A stretch of 64,000 bases of DNA from Welwitschia mirabilis (taxonomy: Eukaryota > Gnetophyta > Gnetopsida > Welwitschiales): the NCBI GenBank assembly GCA_051453625.1, contig JBOZIK010000001.1, positions 171,362,133-171,426,132 of the forward strand, given 5' to 3'. A model generated the notes under the pieces. It was not told where the DNA came from. It ran no database searches and saw only the letters and a list, made by a program, of their open reading frames with translations. The position numbers and the translations under genes were made by a program. How positions within the stretch are numbered: position 1 is the first letter of the stretch; each line of letters starts with the position of its first letter. Shown piece after piece: positions 1 to 11,391 of the stretch.

Positions 1-699
1 AGAGTCTTTCTGCACAAATTTTAAAGCAATACCTTTTTTTCTATCTTTAACAAACTTAAGTTCATAGGTTTGTAGATTACTTGAAGTTCTTCTAACATCA
101 TTGCATTGATGTTTTTGCTCTCTTTGATGGCTGTCATCTTCGGTTCGAATCTCTTGGGTAGGGATCTCAAGCTTTTCTTACCAATTTTCTTTCCTCCATG
201 CATTCTTTAAGGCTTGCCATCAAGTTCATGGTATCTGTATGTCTAGCAAAAAATTTCTGTAAAGTTTCTTCTTCATCCATATGAATGTCTTCATATTTAG
301 AAATGATCATCTGAAGTTTGGCTTATTTAATAGTTGAGGTTCCTTTATGTGCCACTTTGAGAATTTACCAAGTTTCCTTAGCATGGTTAGAGTTTACAAT
401 TCATTTGAATTCGTCTGCACACACTAAACAAAAATTACATTAAGAGTACAGGCAATAATGGTGGCTTTTGCCTTATTTATGGCTATCCATCGGTCTCCGA
501 ATTTGGGAATTAGAATAGTGTTATCATATGAATCAGGTTGGGCTATTATAGGCATAGTATGACTTTTATAAATGACTTCCTCTATGTCGACATCTAGGGA
601 TCTAAGAAATCCTCTCATCCTTGCTTTCTAATAGGCATAGTTCAATCCATCGAATATAGATGGACGACTAGTTGAAAATCCATTAGAAGGGTTAGTCAT
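1..699 (-). pseudogene. Element A gag (Ty1/copia), partial, broken
   Basis: This is the N-terminal part of a copia gag polyprotein, the capsid precursor that packages element RNA. It reads leftwards from an ATG at 697-699. The start resembles element F (SNGFSTSRP, then a Tyr/Trp-rich stretch and RSLDVDIEE), the plant DUF4219/UBN2-type gag start. Homology continues to the left edge through residues like FHMDEEE and LQTYELKFVK. Stops and frame changes interrupt it. The start is chosen because elements C and F use the same conserved ATG, and it lies just downstream of the primer-binding site. The rest of the element lies outside the window. It is non-functional; the family call is secure, the exact lineage less so. 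Confidence 0.8.
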
Positions 700-750
700 T
701 TTTAGGGTTCTAATGTTAAGATTGGTTAAAATCTATTGTAGACTAACCTT

Positions 751-765
751 AACTCTGATATCAAA
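751..765 (-). other. Element A primer-binding site (initiator-Met tRNA)
   Basis: On the minus strand this reads TTTGATATCAGAGTT, a slightly decayed form of the TGGTATCAGAGC primer site complementary to the 3' end of initiator-Met tRNA. It abuts the inner end of the LTR and precedes gag, which fixes the orientation and one LTR boundary. Confidence 0.75.
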
Positions 766-2180
766 TGATAGAATTGAGAACCCTAAAGGATGGGGTGGGT
801 GAATAGGTTCTTTCGAAGACTTAACGATTAATCTGAAATAAAGCTATTTGAAATACAACTTGCATATAAAAATAAATTAATCTAGATGTGCACAATAGAA
901 TAGAAATTTAAAAGTAAAAAATCAAAAACAAAATGCACAAACTACCAATATGATGCAAGTAAGATTTATAGTGATTTGGGGAACTCCCCTACTCCACTCT
1001 TGATGATCAGTTTCTTTCAAGCTGGATCTTGGATCTCTGTTACTCCACCAGGTATTTCAGGTTTACTTGTAATCTTTACAAGCAGACTTTTCCAGGCTAA
1101 GTCTCAACCTTTACAATGGACTTTTCAAGGCTTAGTCTCAACCTATAATATGGACTTTTCAAGGCTTAGTCTTAACCTATAGCACATAATTTTCAAGGAT
1201 TAATCTCAACCTATAGTACAAGCTTTTCAAAGCTCAGTCTCAACTTTTAACAAAAGAGATAGTGATGTGGTGATGCCTCAATAGCATAAATATCACTTGT
1301 TCTGAAATAGTATAATAGATGGATCTTTCCTCTGGTAGAAATACGCCAATGTAGTTCTAGATCTAACTTTAAATAAAGTACATGTACCAATGGTAGATCT
1401 CTTGTAGTCAGATGTGTAGAAGTCAAGATACAACAATTTCAATGCATAGCTTGGTCTTTGAGATCTAAATGATTTAGCCAAATGTGAGACATTCCAAAAG
1501 ATTAATTAGTTATCTATGGCTTAGCTATTTTTAATGGAAGGTTATTAAGGTTTATTACAAATGAATTGCACCTCTAACGATTATAAACGGCTAGAAAACA
1601 GCTACCTAACAGCTAGACAATGGATACATAACATTTAAAAAAATTTCTTTTCTGCGTCATCCAGTTGACTCCACAAAAATCCGGTCGTCCCCATGTGGTG
1701 CCGTGAATTACATAGGTCCCCTGAGGGAAAGATTTGGTACCCCTAGATTTTTACATCTTCATGTTTGGTTGATCCCAGTCTGGTCGACCCCATCTTGCGT
1801 CTAGTCAATCCCTTTTCTCTCAGTCTAGAATACTGTCTGTCAGGTCCTCAAATCTGGTCAACCCATGAAAATTCGGTCGATCGCTTGCCATTTGGTTCAG
1901 GAACACTAGTTCTCCAAGTTGCAAGTCCGATCGACCCCATCAGAATCCAGTCAACCCCTCTGGATGTAGTTCTTTTTCCTTTGACAGCTTTAGATGCAAT
2001 CAACCCATTTATGATCCAGTCGATTCCTCTAGAGGATGAATCAATTTAAATAGATTTTTGATTCATATTTTAGGTCCATCTTTCAACCTACAAAGACTCA
2101 AACTTTTCTGCACAAAATATACAACATTTTCTATATATGAGATATTTGTTTGACATTAATTAGCAAAATATAATCCAACA
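766..2180 (-). repeat. Element A 5' LTR (copia)
   Basis: The LTR runs from TGATAGAATTGAG to TAATCCAACA in plus orientation, with TG...CA ends, about 1.4 kb. Its minus-strand start (TGTTGGATTATATTTTGC...) matches the start of the element F 3' LTR at 20044 along its length, so A and F are one family. It contains a five-unit 34-bp tandem repeat and a cluster of GTCGAC-like palindromes at about 1660-2020. The short ORF at 1765-2049 is a product of those repeats, not a gene. Confidence 0.8.
1085..1254. repeat. 34-bp tandem repeat inside LTR A, five units
   Basis: Five units of the form GACTTTTCAAGGCTTAGTCT followed by CAACCTATA start near 1085, 1119, 1153, 1187 and 1221, at an exact 34-bp period. 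The LTR of element F has about three units with a 33-bp period (21150-21250). LTRs of B and C have one. Confidence 0.85.
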
Positions 2181-2223
2181 AAAGGTACTCTTTAAGAAGA
2201 CCTATAAAGAAAAAGAATAATTA

Positions 2224-3361
2224 TTTTGAGGAAGAATATCTACAACGCTCTCAATCAAGTAAGTGATGATGAAGATAGAACTAAAAATTACAAAAAGTTA
2301 TTCCATAGACACGAAAGTAGTTTCTTCGAAAGGACATATTAAACATGATGAAACAAGACTAGAGATGCTTTAGAAACTATTTTAGAGAAAGGGTCTACAA
2401 GTAATAATCTTAAGTTATTAAAGGTTTAAATGTTTTATAAAAATTTATTCTAGAATGAACTAAATCAAGTTGCTAATTGTATAGATTTAGATGTGTTAGA
2501 AATTATAGAAGATGAAGTGATTCATGGAATAACTAGACCAGCCTTTAGAAAATCAAGTAACGCAAAAGGATTATATGTTGAACTACTTAAATGGGGTTAT
2601 ACACTTGTATAGGAGGATACTTGCAAAAGAATCAACAAGGGATTCAAAAAGTAAGTTATATAAACAATGAATGTATAGTAGAGAGATTATGCTATATAAG
2701 AAAGTTAATAAAAAGAATCTACATAATTACAGGTTAACTGCAATTAGGAATGTATTTATAAGTTATTAGGCATTATTTAATAAAAGAAATAAGGAGGATA
2801 GGCAAAGTAAAATAATATACAAGCTATTTCATAAGTAGGCTTCAAAAGAAATCACTCCACATTGGATTACCTAGTGACATTGTACTCTTATTTAGAGCAA
2901 GCAAAGGTATTAACAAGAAGGCTTTCTTATTTTTAATAGATTTTATAAAGGCATATGACTAAGTGATAAGAGAAAATTATGTAGAAGACTGGCTTAGATT
3001 AATATTAATCTAAAGTTACTAAATTTCATCTAGAAACTATATACACATGTAGTGTTCAAGTTATTTAATATAAAACCTAATGAATCATGTTAATTTAATA
3101 AAAACATAAAAGTAAGATAAGGGTATCCACTTTCCCCAACATTTTTCGATATTTTTATTGTTAAATTAAATAATAAGATTTTAAAAGTTCCTTTTGAACA
3201 TGTTATCGAAGTAAATTAAGTGTTAACCAATGTTTTAGTTTTTGCCGTTGATGTGATACTTATTGCAAATTTCAATAAAGGACTACAAAATACATTACAT
3301 ATCTTGAAAGGGTTATGTGAACATTTATTAATGAGAATAAATAAAGATAACCAAAAAGTTT
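2224..3361 (+). pseudogene. LINE reverse transcriptase, 5' part, split by element B
   Basis: This is a decayed non-LTR (LINE) reverse transcriptase, read in several frames on the plus strand. Motifs in order are: a segment like AKGLYVELLKWG (about 2545-2600), NYRLTAIRNVF (about 2730), FLFLIDFIKAYD (about 2930-2960, finger/palm motif with catalytic Asp), GYPLSPTFFDIFIVKLNN (about 3121-3175) and FAVDVILIANFNKGLQ (about 3240-3290). The last corresponds to the FADD active-site motif, with the first Asp replaced by Val. The fragment stops at 3361, where the LTR of element B begins, and continues at 12660. No endonuclease domain is seen on its left; LTR A lies there instead. Clearly a pseudogene. 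Confidence 0.75.
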
Positions 3362-4617
3362 TGAAGAATCAAGAACCCTAGAGAAGGAGGGGTTAATATG
3401 ATTTAAAAATTAAATGAATATGTTCACAAAAATACCTCCATACAAAATAACCACTAAATATTTATGCAAATGAAAACTAAAACTATTTTAAAAAATAAAG
3501 AATAGAAAATACAAAAATACCAATGAAGATGCACACTCGATTTTATAGTGGTTTAGAAAAACCCCCTACTCCACTCTCAGCCATTAGCTTCTACTCAATT
3601 CTGATCCGGGTCTTTATTAATCTCTTTCCAGGTATTTCAAGTTCACCTATAAGCTTTACAATTGGACTTTTCTGAGCCTTAGTCTCAACCTTTAGCAAGA
3701 ATGCGAAGCGATGGCAATGGTGTGCTATATTGCACAAGTTTTACTAGATCTCTAGCTTAAGATAGTATTGCTACACTACTTGAGAAGATGGTACAATTCA
3801 CCAGCATACAGTACAACTGACTTGACCAAGCACAAAATGATAACAATAGCTCTTGGTTCATATTTGGTTAGGTAGAGAATGTGCCAATGAGTTTAACAAA
3901 TAATTTCACAATGATTTAAAAGTGGTACAATGATTTTAAATCTTGGCAAATATATAAGAGAAGTATCTTAGAATTTTTACAAATGAAAAGACTCTCTAAT
4001 AAATAAAAAAGGGTGTTCAAACAAATAGAAAAACCCCATTTCCATCATGACTAATTAACCTCTCAAAATGTCCAATCGATTCCATCTGATGCCATCATTA
4101 AAGTTAATCACTTTCATGTTCTTCCAGTCGACCTCTGTTTCTTATGAATCCATGTCTAGTCGATCCCTCAGGGTCCGTTCACCTACATATTCATCCACTC
4201 GATCCCATGTCTAGGAAAAATTTCAACACTATTTTGTGGTCCAGGTCTGGTCAACCCTACATATGTCTAGTCAACCCCTTAATAACAAAGGTTGGAAACA
4301 TTTCACTCTAGGTCAAGTTAACCCCTTAATGATTGACTGCAAAAGTTTGATGCTCAAGTCTAGTTGACCCATTAAGAATCTGTTTAATCCCTTGATGATC
4401 GACTATAAAATATTTGATGCTCATGCCTGATATACCACTTAAGAATCTGATCGACCCCTTATAGGGCATAAAAATTGATAGGTTTAGGTTTAAATTATGA
4501 TAAAATTGTATCAACTTCTGACCTGCAAAGATTAATACTTTCTGCATAAGATACAACATGTTTTACTTAAACAGAAAACATTAGTTTGATATCAAATTGA
4601 CAAATATTAACTTAGCA
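3362..4617 (-). repeat. Element B 3' LTR (copia)
   Basis: The LTR runs from TGAAGAATCAAGAACCC to AACTTAGCA and pairs with 11392-12659. By eye the two differ at roughly one base in six with small indels, so the insertion is old. It holds a GTCGAC-type ladder (about 4075-4460). On the minus strand it starts TGCTAAGTTAATATT directly after a polypurine tract. The five bases before it (AGTTT) nearly match the five after the other LTR (AGTTC). Confidence 0.85.
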
Positions 4618-4640
4618 ATCTCCCATTTGGACATTGATGG
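4618..4640 (-). other. Element B polypurine tract
   Basis: On the minus strand this reads CCATCAATGTCCAAATGGGAGAT and ends exactly at the 3' LTR. It is the usual copia plus-strand priming site, where RNase H leaves an RNA primer for second-strand synthesis. The same cassette borders the 3' LTRs of C and F. Confidence 0.75.
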
Positions 4641-5162
4641 AAAGCTATACTTAGTTGAAGATATTAATTTTGGAAAAATTCCCTCTCAACTAATGCCCAT
4701 TAAATTTGTAAAGTAATATTGAACATTTATATCAAGTGAACATTTTTAAAGAAATTCCAACTTATGGCATAATTAAAATAATTTATAATATAATTTATGA
4801 GGTATGTAAAATCCAAGATGTGTGTGACAAAAACATTTTGATCAAGGGATATTTAGTAGATAATAAGATATAAAAAAATAATTATTTATGATTAATTAGG
4901 TGTACACCAAAATAAAAAATAGTAGCAACACAAAATGCATTTCTAGTACTTAAATATTGAGCAGTACAATTGAAAGGTGCTTATCAAGAGCAATTACATC
5001 TGATAAAAACTAAGAAGTACTACTGAAAATACTGAACATGAATGATACAATTGAAAAAAGTATGAAAATACAACTAACTATTTCTTCCCCTTTTGACATC
5101 AATGACAAATAAGAGAAGAAAAATAAGCATGATAACATGAAAACACAATAAAGAAAGAAAGA
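4641..5162 (-). other. Element B spacer between extra ORF and polypurine tract, with a second PPT-like site
   Basis: No coding signal is seen in these 520 bp. At 5081-5106 the minus strand carries a second polypurine-tract-like cassette (GTCATTGATGTC followed by AAAAGGGGAAGAAA), just after the extra ORF stop and about 460 bp upstream of the true tract. Element F has the same arrangement at 19529-19553. Confidence 0.5.
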
Positions 5163-6213
5163 TCAATTAGATTCTTTAGCTTTATCCTCTAATTCTTCTT
5201 TAGAACCTTCTTCTTCTTCCTCTTCTTCTTTAGCTGCCTTTTTCCTGAAGCTTCTGGCTTCCTCAGAAGTATCAGCAATCTCATATCTGATCACGATTAA
5301 ATCTTCTTTCATATGCCTTGTATAAGAGTCTATCCTCCTTAAGTATGAAAGAGTCTCTTCCAATGATGCTTGCTTGGGAGAAGGAGATTTAGAGGATTTT
5401 TTAGAACTTGCAGAGATATGTATGTGAGATAATATCACATGCACAATGGCTAATACAGGGTTGAGGATTTCTAGCTTTGGATGCAACTAGATTCTATATT
5501 AATGATAGATATTGGCAATCAACACTGAATAGGGAAGAGGGCCCTAGTCTTGTGATACTCTAACTGGGAAATCATATTTTTCAACATTATGGTAGGAGCA
5601 TCAATAGAATTACTAGTTCTTATCAAATACATCAAATAGGTCCTACAGTTGGAGGTCTTATCACGATGACCTGCCAAAGGTAAGAAATGATAAGTAAACA
5701 CTAAAGGCAAGAAATGGTACTTTAGGATAAGGAGAGAAGTATAAAGGGTGGTTTTCCACCTATGAAACTCACAATAAAGTTCTCTTGTCACTTCTAATTT
5801 ATCCTCTATAGAGTTACGAAGAGGTCACAACTCATCATAATGTCCTCTCAGAAGATTTGTAATAGTTGCAATGAGGTTTGCAGTAACTCTCATCTTCTTC
5901 CCTAAAACAAGGATTTCTAGGGTATCATTATCAGCATAAAAAGAGGCACTGCTGTAAAATATCCTACTGAGAAATGGTAGGTAAGTCTTGAGACATTAAA
6001 AAACCATGAGAGATCAAGATCTTGCAAGAGTTACACCACATCATGGAGTTCTCTGAGCTTTGCTAAAGTAACAAGCTGCTCTCGGCACACAGGCTTCTTT
6101 TTAAACTTGTTAGCAAACTTGTCCATAGATTCCTTAGATATTCTAGGGTAGAAATACCCTGGATCTTTACTTGCTAGCTTATTTTGTCACATTTTGGAGG
6201 GATCCTCAGCCAT
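5163..6213 (-). pseudogene. Element B extra ORF after pol, about 350 codons, broken
   Basis: A post-pol reading frame starts at ATG 6211-6213 (MAEDPSKM) and ends at a stop at 5163. It has several stops and one net frameshift. It is homologous to the ORF at 18437-19483 and to the split copy in element C. Visible parts, N to C: YFYPRISKESMDKFANKFKK, KPVCREQLVTLAKLREL, a central segment (WKTTLYTSLLILKYHFLP, then GHRDK and an aliphatic helix ending DAPTIMLKNM), a Ser/Lys-rich linker (SKKSSKSPSPKQAS), and an acidic Glu-rich tail. The central pattern resembles the 'putative plant transposon protein' family found beside plant retroelement genes; that comparison is from memory. Function unknown. SIRE-type copia elements carry an env-like ORF at this position, but I see no signal peptide or clear membrane anchor. 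Confidence 0.6.
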
Positions 6214-6585
6214 TACAACCACATGGCAAGAGCTTGAAAATAAGCAAACCTGTAAGAAAAGGCTATATCTGAAGGAGATAGATGGCTTGAAGTAAATCAA
6301 TAGGGTTTGAACTCCACTAAATTTTATAAGAAAGGGCAACTAGTGAAATTTAATAAAGAAATTAGGTCCATCACCTTTTATACTACACTATAACCCTATA
6401 GATCCATTTGATTAATTTAAGATCTAGTCAACCCGTCAAGATGTGAGTTACAGTATTTTAGATATGGACAATTGGGTTTTTAGATCAGTCAATTGACCAC
6501 ATGTAGTCGACCAAATTCTAGATCCGGTTAACCACCGTACAATCAGTTAAAGGATAGAGAGATAACCCTCAGTTCATTACGAAGA
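6214..6585 (-). other. Element B spacer between pol and extra ORF
   Basis: No ORF is supported. It contains several decayed GTCGAC-type sites (for example GTAGTCGACCAAA near 6506) and matches the sequence upstream of the extra ORF in element F (about 18045-18300). Confidence 0.55.
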
Positions 6586-8394
6586 CAAAGAAAGTTGTTA
6601 AAGTTTAGGGGTTTATTGAAAATATCAATAAGTTGATAATTTGTATTAACAAAATTCATAGAAATATTGCCATTTTCCACTTATTCTCTAAGGAAATGGT
6701 GTCTCAATTTAATATGTTTAGTTTTGAAATGTTGAATAGGATTTTTAAAAATATTAATTGCACTAGTGTTATCACTGAAAATAGACACCTATTCAAATAC
6801 TATACTGAAATCTTTTAACATTTCCTTGATCTAAAGGAGATGGTAAACCAACTCCTTGCTACTATATACTTAGCTTCTACTATTAAAAGGGAGATTGAGT
6901 TTTTTTTTTTTTTTACTAGACCGTCCTACTAAGTACGATCCTAATAGAAATACTTATGTTTTTTTAATCATCTTTACACCCAAATAAATCTACCTCACTA
7001 AAGCTTGCAAGATCAAAAGATGTCTCTATTGAATACCACAATTTAAAGTCACATGTGTTTTTTATATATCTTGTTATTCTTTTGACAGCTTGGAGGTGTG
7101 ATTCTTTTGGTTGGATTTGGTATCTCATACACATGAAAACACTAAACATTATATCAAGTCTGCTTGCGGTTAGATATAACAAACTTTCTATCATGCTTTT
7201 ATAAAGTTTTTGGTCTACCAATTTTTCATGTTTATCTAAACTAACTTTACAAGAAGTAGACACAGATGTGTCAGTTATTTTAGCATTGTTCAGTTCAAAT
7301 TGTTTGATTAAATCCTTTGCGTATTTTGATTGAGATATAAAAATTCCATTTTTTTTGATTGCTTGATTTACAAGCCAAGAAACATTCTAACTTCATCAAA
7401 TCTCAAAGTGTGTTATCATGATATTAGTAAATTCTTTTGATAAAACTTTGTTTGAGGCACCAAAACTTATTTCATCCACATAAATTTGCAGAACAATAAA
7501 ATCTTTTTTCAAATTCTTAAGAAACAAAGTTTTATCTACCATTCCATGGATATAACCATTTTCATTTAGAAATGTGGCTAATTTTTCATACCATGCTCTT
7601 GGAGCTTACTTTAAACGATATAAAGCCTTTTTAAGTATATACACATAATTAGGTTTATGAGGATCTATAAACCCTTGAGGATGTTTCACATATACTTCTT
7701 CATTAAGGGTTCTATTTAAAAAAACACTTTTTACATCTATTTGATAAACTTTAATATTCTTAAAGGCTACATAAGATAAAAACATTCTAATGCTATCTAG
7801 CCTTGCTATAGGAGTAAAAGTATTACCTATATTAATACCTTCGATTTAGTTGTAACCTTGAGTTACTAATTTCAATTTGATCTTGATAATATTGTTTTGC
7901 TCATCACATTTGTTTTTCAAGATCTACTTTGTCCCAATAATATTTTTGTCCTTTACTCTTTCAATAAGCTTCCATATGTCATTTCTTTTAAATTATTGCA
8001 ACTTATCTTACATGGCCATCATCCACTCTTCATGGGATTATACCTCTTCAAACTTCTTAGGTTCAATTTGTGAAACATAACAAATGTGAGAATAAAAATT
8101 CTTCATAGAGTTCCTTGTTTTAATCTTTGAGATAATGTCTCTAATGATAGACCCTAAAGGATGATATTTTAGCTCTTTAAACTTCTTAATAGTGACTTCT
8201 TTAGTTGGCACTTCTTCTTCTTTTTTGGTTGACTTTTCTTTTGTTGTGGAAGTAATTAGAGATAAGTTTTCTTCATCATTGGAAGGAAGAGGTATTGTGC
8301 TAATATCATTTGTTTGTACATTTATTAGCTCTTCCATGGTTGAGCTTCTTTTATTTAAAACATGATAAGCACTACTTCTAATAGAGTACCCCAA
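6586..8394 (-). pseudogene. Element B pol: reverse transcriptase and RNase H (copia)
   Basis: This is the copia RT-RNase H region, read leftwards. The RT begins near LVTQGYN and ARLDSIRMFLSY (about 7870-7790), then YQIDVKSVFLN and VYVKHPQGFIDPHKPN. The active site at 7471-7482 reads YVDE instead of YVDD, a conservative change that would be expected to impair catalysis. The RT/RNase H connection (KSMIESLLYLTASRLDI) lies at 6964-7263. RNase H ends with SDNTSAINIFKNP and TKHIKLRHHFLRE at about 6790-6640, with INK-like residues near the end. Wording of the RT resembles the SIRE/Maximus lineage. The upstream 8038-8394 stretch is the acidic, poorly conserved linker between integrase and RT. Multiple stops make it inactive. 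Confidence 0.8.
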
Positions 8395-9200
8395 AAAGAT
8401 TGCTTCATTAGCCTTTGATTTGAATTTACTTAAGTGTTCTCTATCCTTTAATACAAATCACCTAGTCCCAAAGACTTTAATGTATGAAATGTTTGGTTGT
8501 CTTCCTTTCCAAATATCATAAGAAGTTTTATCCATTCCTAGTGTAAGATAAAATCTGTTTGTGATGTAACAAGCAGTGCTTACAACTTTAGCCCAAAAAG
8601 ATTTTAAAGCCTCTTAGTCATTTAACATCGTTCCTTCATTTCTTGGAGGACTTAGTTTTTCTTCTCAGCAATTCCATTTTGTTGAGGTGTTTTAGGGGTT
8701 GAGAATTAGTATTCAATACCATTTTTAATATAATATTTTTTAAACAAATGATTTTCAAACTCTCCACTATGATCACTTCTAATTTTTATAATGGTATAAC
8801 ATTTCTTATTTGAATTTTATTGCATATTTTAATCCATTGTTTATACATTTCAGATTTGTTTGTAAGAAAGGCAACCCAAATATATCTTGAGTAGTCATCA
8901 AACATAGTTATAAAATAGCATTTTCCTCCTAAACTTTGTGTTTGGACTAAACCTACAAAATTCATATGAATAAGCCCTAAAGGCATTGTTGTGGAAACTT
9001 TGTATGATGTTCTTACTATTTTCCTTTTTGACATGTATTACAAAGACCATGTTTTTCAATATTAATTTTTAGAATTCCTTTTACAATTTTGTTTTTAATA
9101 AATGATTAAAGTTTACATGACCTAAATGTTTATGCTAAAGATCTTCTTGGTTTACATGAGAAAAATAACGAGCAAAAAATAATTGATCAATACTATAGAC
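8395..9200 (-). pseudogene. Element B integrase (copia)
   Basis: Integrase inserts the element cDNA into the genome. The HHCC zinc-binding end is visible as LCNTCQKGK at about 9030-9055. The catalytic core shows HMNFVGLV (the first catalytic Asp appears as Asn), FDDYSRYIWVAF (8786-9034), RSDHSGEFEN (second Asp kept) and TPQQNGIAEKKN (Glu kept). Further left come the typical C-terminal phrases around SYDIWKGKxN and FxVFGxKC, now heavily frameshifted. The element is inactive by both stop codons and the loss of the first acidic residue. Confidence 0.75.
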
Positions 9201-9530
9201 ATTATCTATTCTATTCGCTTTGAGAATAATATCATTTGTTTTACCATCTTTAACTTTGCATTTCATGCTATCGACAACAACTTTGTATCCTTTATCACAA
9301 ATTTGACTAATGCTAAGTAAATTATGTTTAAGACCATTAACATATAAAACCTCATTTATTTTGGGTAAGTTACCTCCAATAATGCTTCTAATTCCTTTGA
9401 TCTTAGCTATTCTATTGTCACAAAAAGTAACTTCTCCACCATTAAAGTCATCTAGCTATTTGAATATAGACTTGTCTCCTGTCATGTGTTGAGAATAGGC
9501 ACTGTCCAAGTATTAGCTAGTTCCATTTAA
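9201..9530 (-). pseudogene. Element B protease and pre-integrase region (copia)
   Basis: Read leftwards, YLDSAYSQHMTGDKSIF (about 9515-9465) is the copia aspartic protease active site. The catalytic Asp is kept, and DSG has become DSA. VNGLKHNLLSISQICDKGYKV follows at about 9340-9280, the standard sequence between protease and integrase. The short plus-strand ORF here is a shadow of this region. Confidence 0.75.
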
Positions 9531-9899
9531 TACTTTGAAAGTTATTTGAATTAAAAGACTTTTCAAATTGTTAGCTTTCATTCATTTATTCCTTTTGGAT
9601 TGATGTAGTATATCTCCTCTTAGAACAAATTTGAAATAAAAGGTACTAAATAAATTTAAAAATAACATTAATTTTCTAGAATTACAAAATAAATTGAAAT
9701 GACCAAACTTACCACAAAGTGACATGTAACTTTAGAAATAAAACTATTTTGCCATGATACCTGATTGTGCTGATTTCGTGGCCTTTGAGGGATGAATCTA
9801 ATACCTATTTTGTCTTGATCTAGTTATTGTATTTCAAGCATTTGATCTAGTTTATTTGAACTACTTGAAACTTTACTAACAAAATGTGACAAGTTATTC

Positions 9900-11325
9900 A
9901 CCTCTAGAGAAAATTTGGGATTTTTAGATTTAACCATCTTGTAATTTGTTTCTTATTCCTCTTTTTATTTAGTAAGAGCTTTTACTATTTTTTTTAGACC
10001 ATTGGTGCAATTCACCAATTTTTCACACTTCATGTAAAGTTCCTGGTAGGTATCATCAAGTTCATTTTAATCTTCTTTAATGAAATCCAAATAATTAGGT
10101 TTAGATAANNNNNNNNNNNNNNNNNNNNNNNNNNNNNNNNNNNNNNNNNNNNNNNNNNNNNNNNNNNNNNNNNNNNNNNNNNNNNNNNNNNNNNNNNNNN
10201 NNNNNNNNCATTTTAATCTTCTTTAATGAAATCCAAATCATTAGGTTTAGATAAGTAATGCAAGTTATTAAAGTAAGGCACTATTGCTATGAATGAAACC
10301 CTTCGATCTCCATTTGATTCTTGGCTAGAAATATTATCATCCTCTTCATCTACATTCTCCCATGTAGTAATGAATGAAGATGTTTTTGACTTTCTTTAAT
10401 CTCTCCTGTTGGTTGGACACTTATTTGCATTGTGTCCATAGCCTTTGCAAGTGTAACATTGAATTTTATTTTCTTTGTCTCGATCTTTTCTAAAATTGGA
10501 ATGACCTCTTTTTGACTTTCCGCTAGACCTATCTTCTTTCTTTCTTCTATGTAAAAATTTCTTAAATCTCCTTGCTAGAATAGCAACTTCGTAGTCATTA
10601 AGATCTTCGTCTAATTTTTCTAATCTATATTCTTCTTACATACATTTCAAATCAAAACCTTTCTTTCTATATTTAGAAAATTTCAATTCATAAGTTTGTG
10701 AATTACCTTGTAATTTCTTAAGTGCCATTTGATTTATATTCTTGATTTCTTCAATTATAGTGAGTTGTGGCTTAAATCTTTTTGGAAAAGATTTTAATAC
10801 TTTTTGGACCACCTTTGCTTCTTTCATTCTTTTGCCTAGACTTGCCATAGAATTCATGATGTCTATTAGTCTAATAAAGAATTCTTATAGTATCTCCTTC
10901 TCATCCATATGAATGTCTTCGAACTTGGAAATGAGCATTTGGAGTTTGACCTGCTTAATAGTGGATATCCCTTCATGCTATTTTAAGAATGTCCCAATCA
11001 TCTTTTACATGCTCACAGTCTATGATTCATTTAAACTCATCTACACAAACTACACAAAAAGTTTCATTAAGAGCATAAGCGTCTATGATAGCTTTGAATC
11101 TATCAATGGGGATCCATTGATCTCAAGCTTTTACTACCATAACAGTGTTTTTAGGGGCATTAGTTTAGTCAGAGTAGACATAGTGTAACCATTGTAAATG
11201 ACCTTCTTTATTTCTACATCTAGGGATTTGAGAACAATTCTCATATGGGCTTTCCAGGATGCATAATTTGACCCATCAAACATGGGTAGATGATTAGTAG
11301 AAAATCCATTTGAAGGATTACTTGT
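9900..11325 (-). pseudogene. Element B gag (copia) with an intact zinc knuckle
   Basis: The gag reads leftwards from about 11325, where the conserved ATG has become ACA (the next codons, SNPSNGFST, match the starts in A, C and F). MFDGSNYASWKAHMRI and LKSLDVEIKK follow. The UBN2-type segment at 10636-10857 reads NSMASLGKRMK then QKVLKSFPKRFK. At 10417-10458 a complete knuckle reads CYTCKGYGHNANKC (CX2CX4HX4C), the nucleic-acid-binding motif of nucleocapsid. The C-terminal part is a coiled-coil-like, acidic stretch containing a 100-N gap whose flanks duplicate each other. The start codon loss and stops make it a pseudogene. Confidence 0.8.
10109..10208. other. Assembly gap (100 N) with duplicated flanks
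   Basis: About 50 bases before the gap (CATTTTAATCTTCTTTAATG... TTAGATAA) are repeated after it with one difference. This suggests two overlapping contig ends were not merged. Confidence 0.85.
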
Positions 11326-11375
11326 TTTTAAGGTTTAGGAGTTTAAACCTATTAAGACCTAACAATGACTCTACC

Positions 11376-11391
11376 TAACTTTGATACTAAA
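11376..11391 (-). other. Element B primer-binding site
   Basis: The minus strand reads TTTAGTATCAAAGTTA, a decayed initiator-Met tRNA primer site (TATCAGAGC ancestor), directly inside the 5' LTR. Confidence 0.7.

Noticed and set aside
1765-2049. 94-codon ORF (MVDPSLVDPILRL...)
   Set aside because: It lies wholly inside LTR A and its Val-Asp-Pro repeats are translations of the GTCGACCCC ladder.
5163-5486. A host gene for an acidic Glu-rich protein
   Set aside because: It is the C-terminus of the retrotransposon extra ORF; homologous copies occur in elements C and F at the same position.
9310-9492. Plus-strand ORF (MLSKLCLRPLTYK...)
   Set aside because: It is the complement of the protease/pre-integrase region of element B, which shows conserved motifs on the minus strand.
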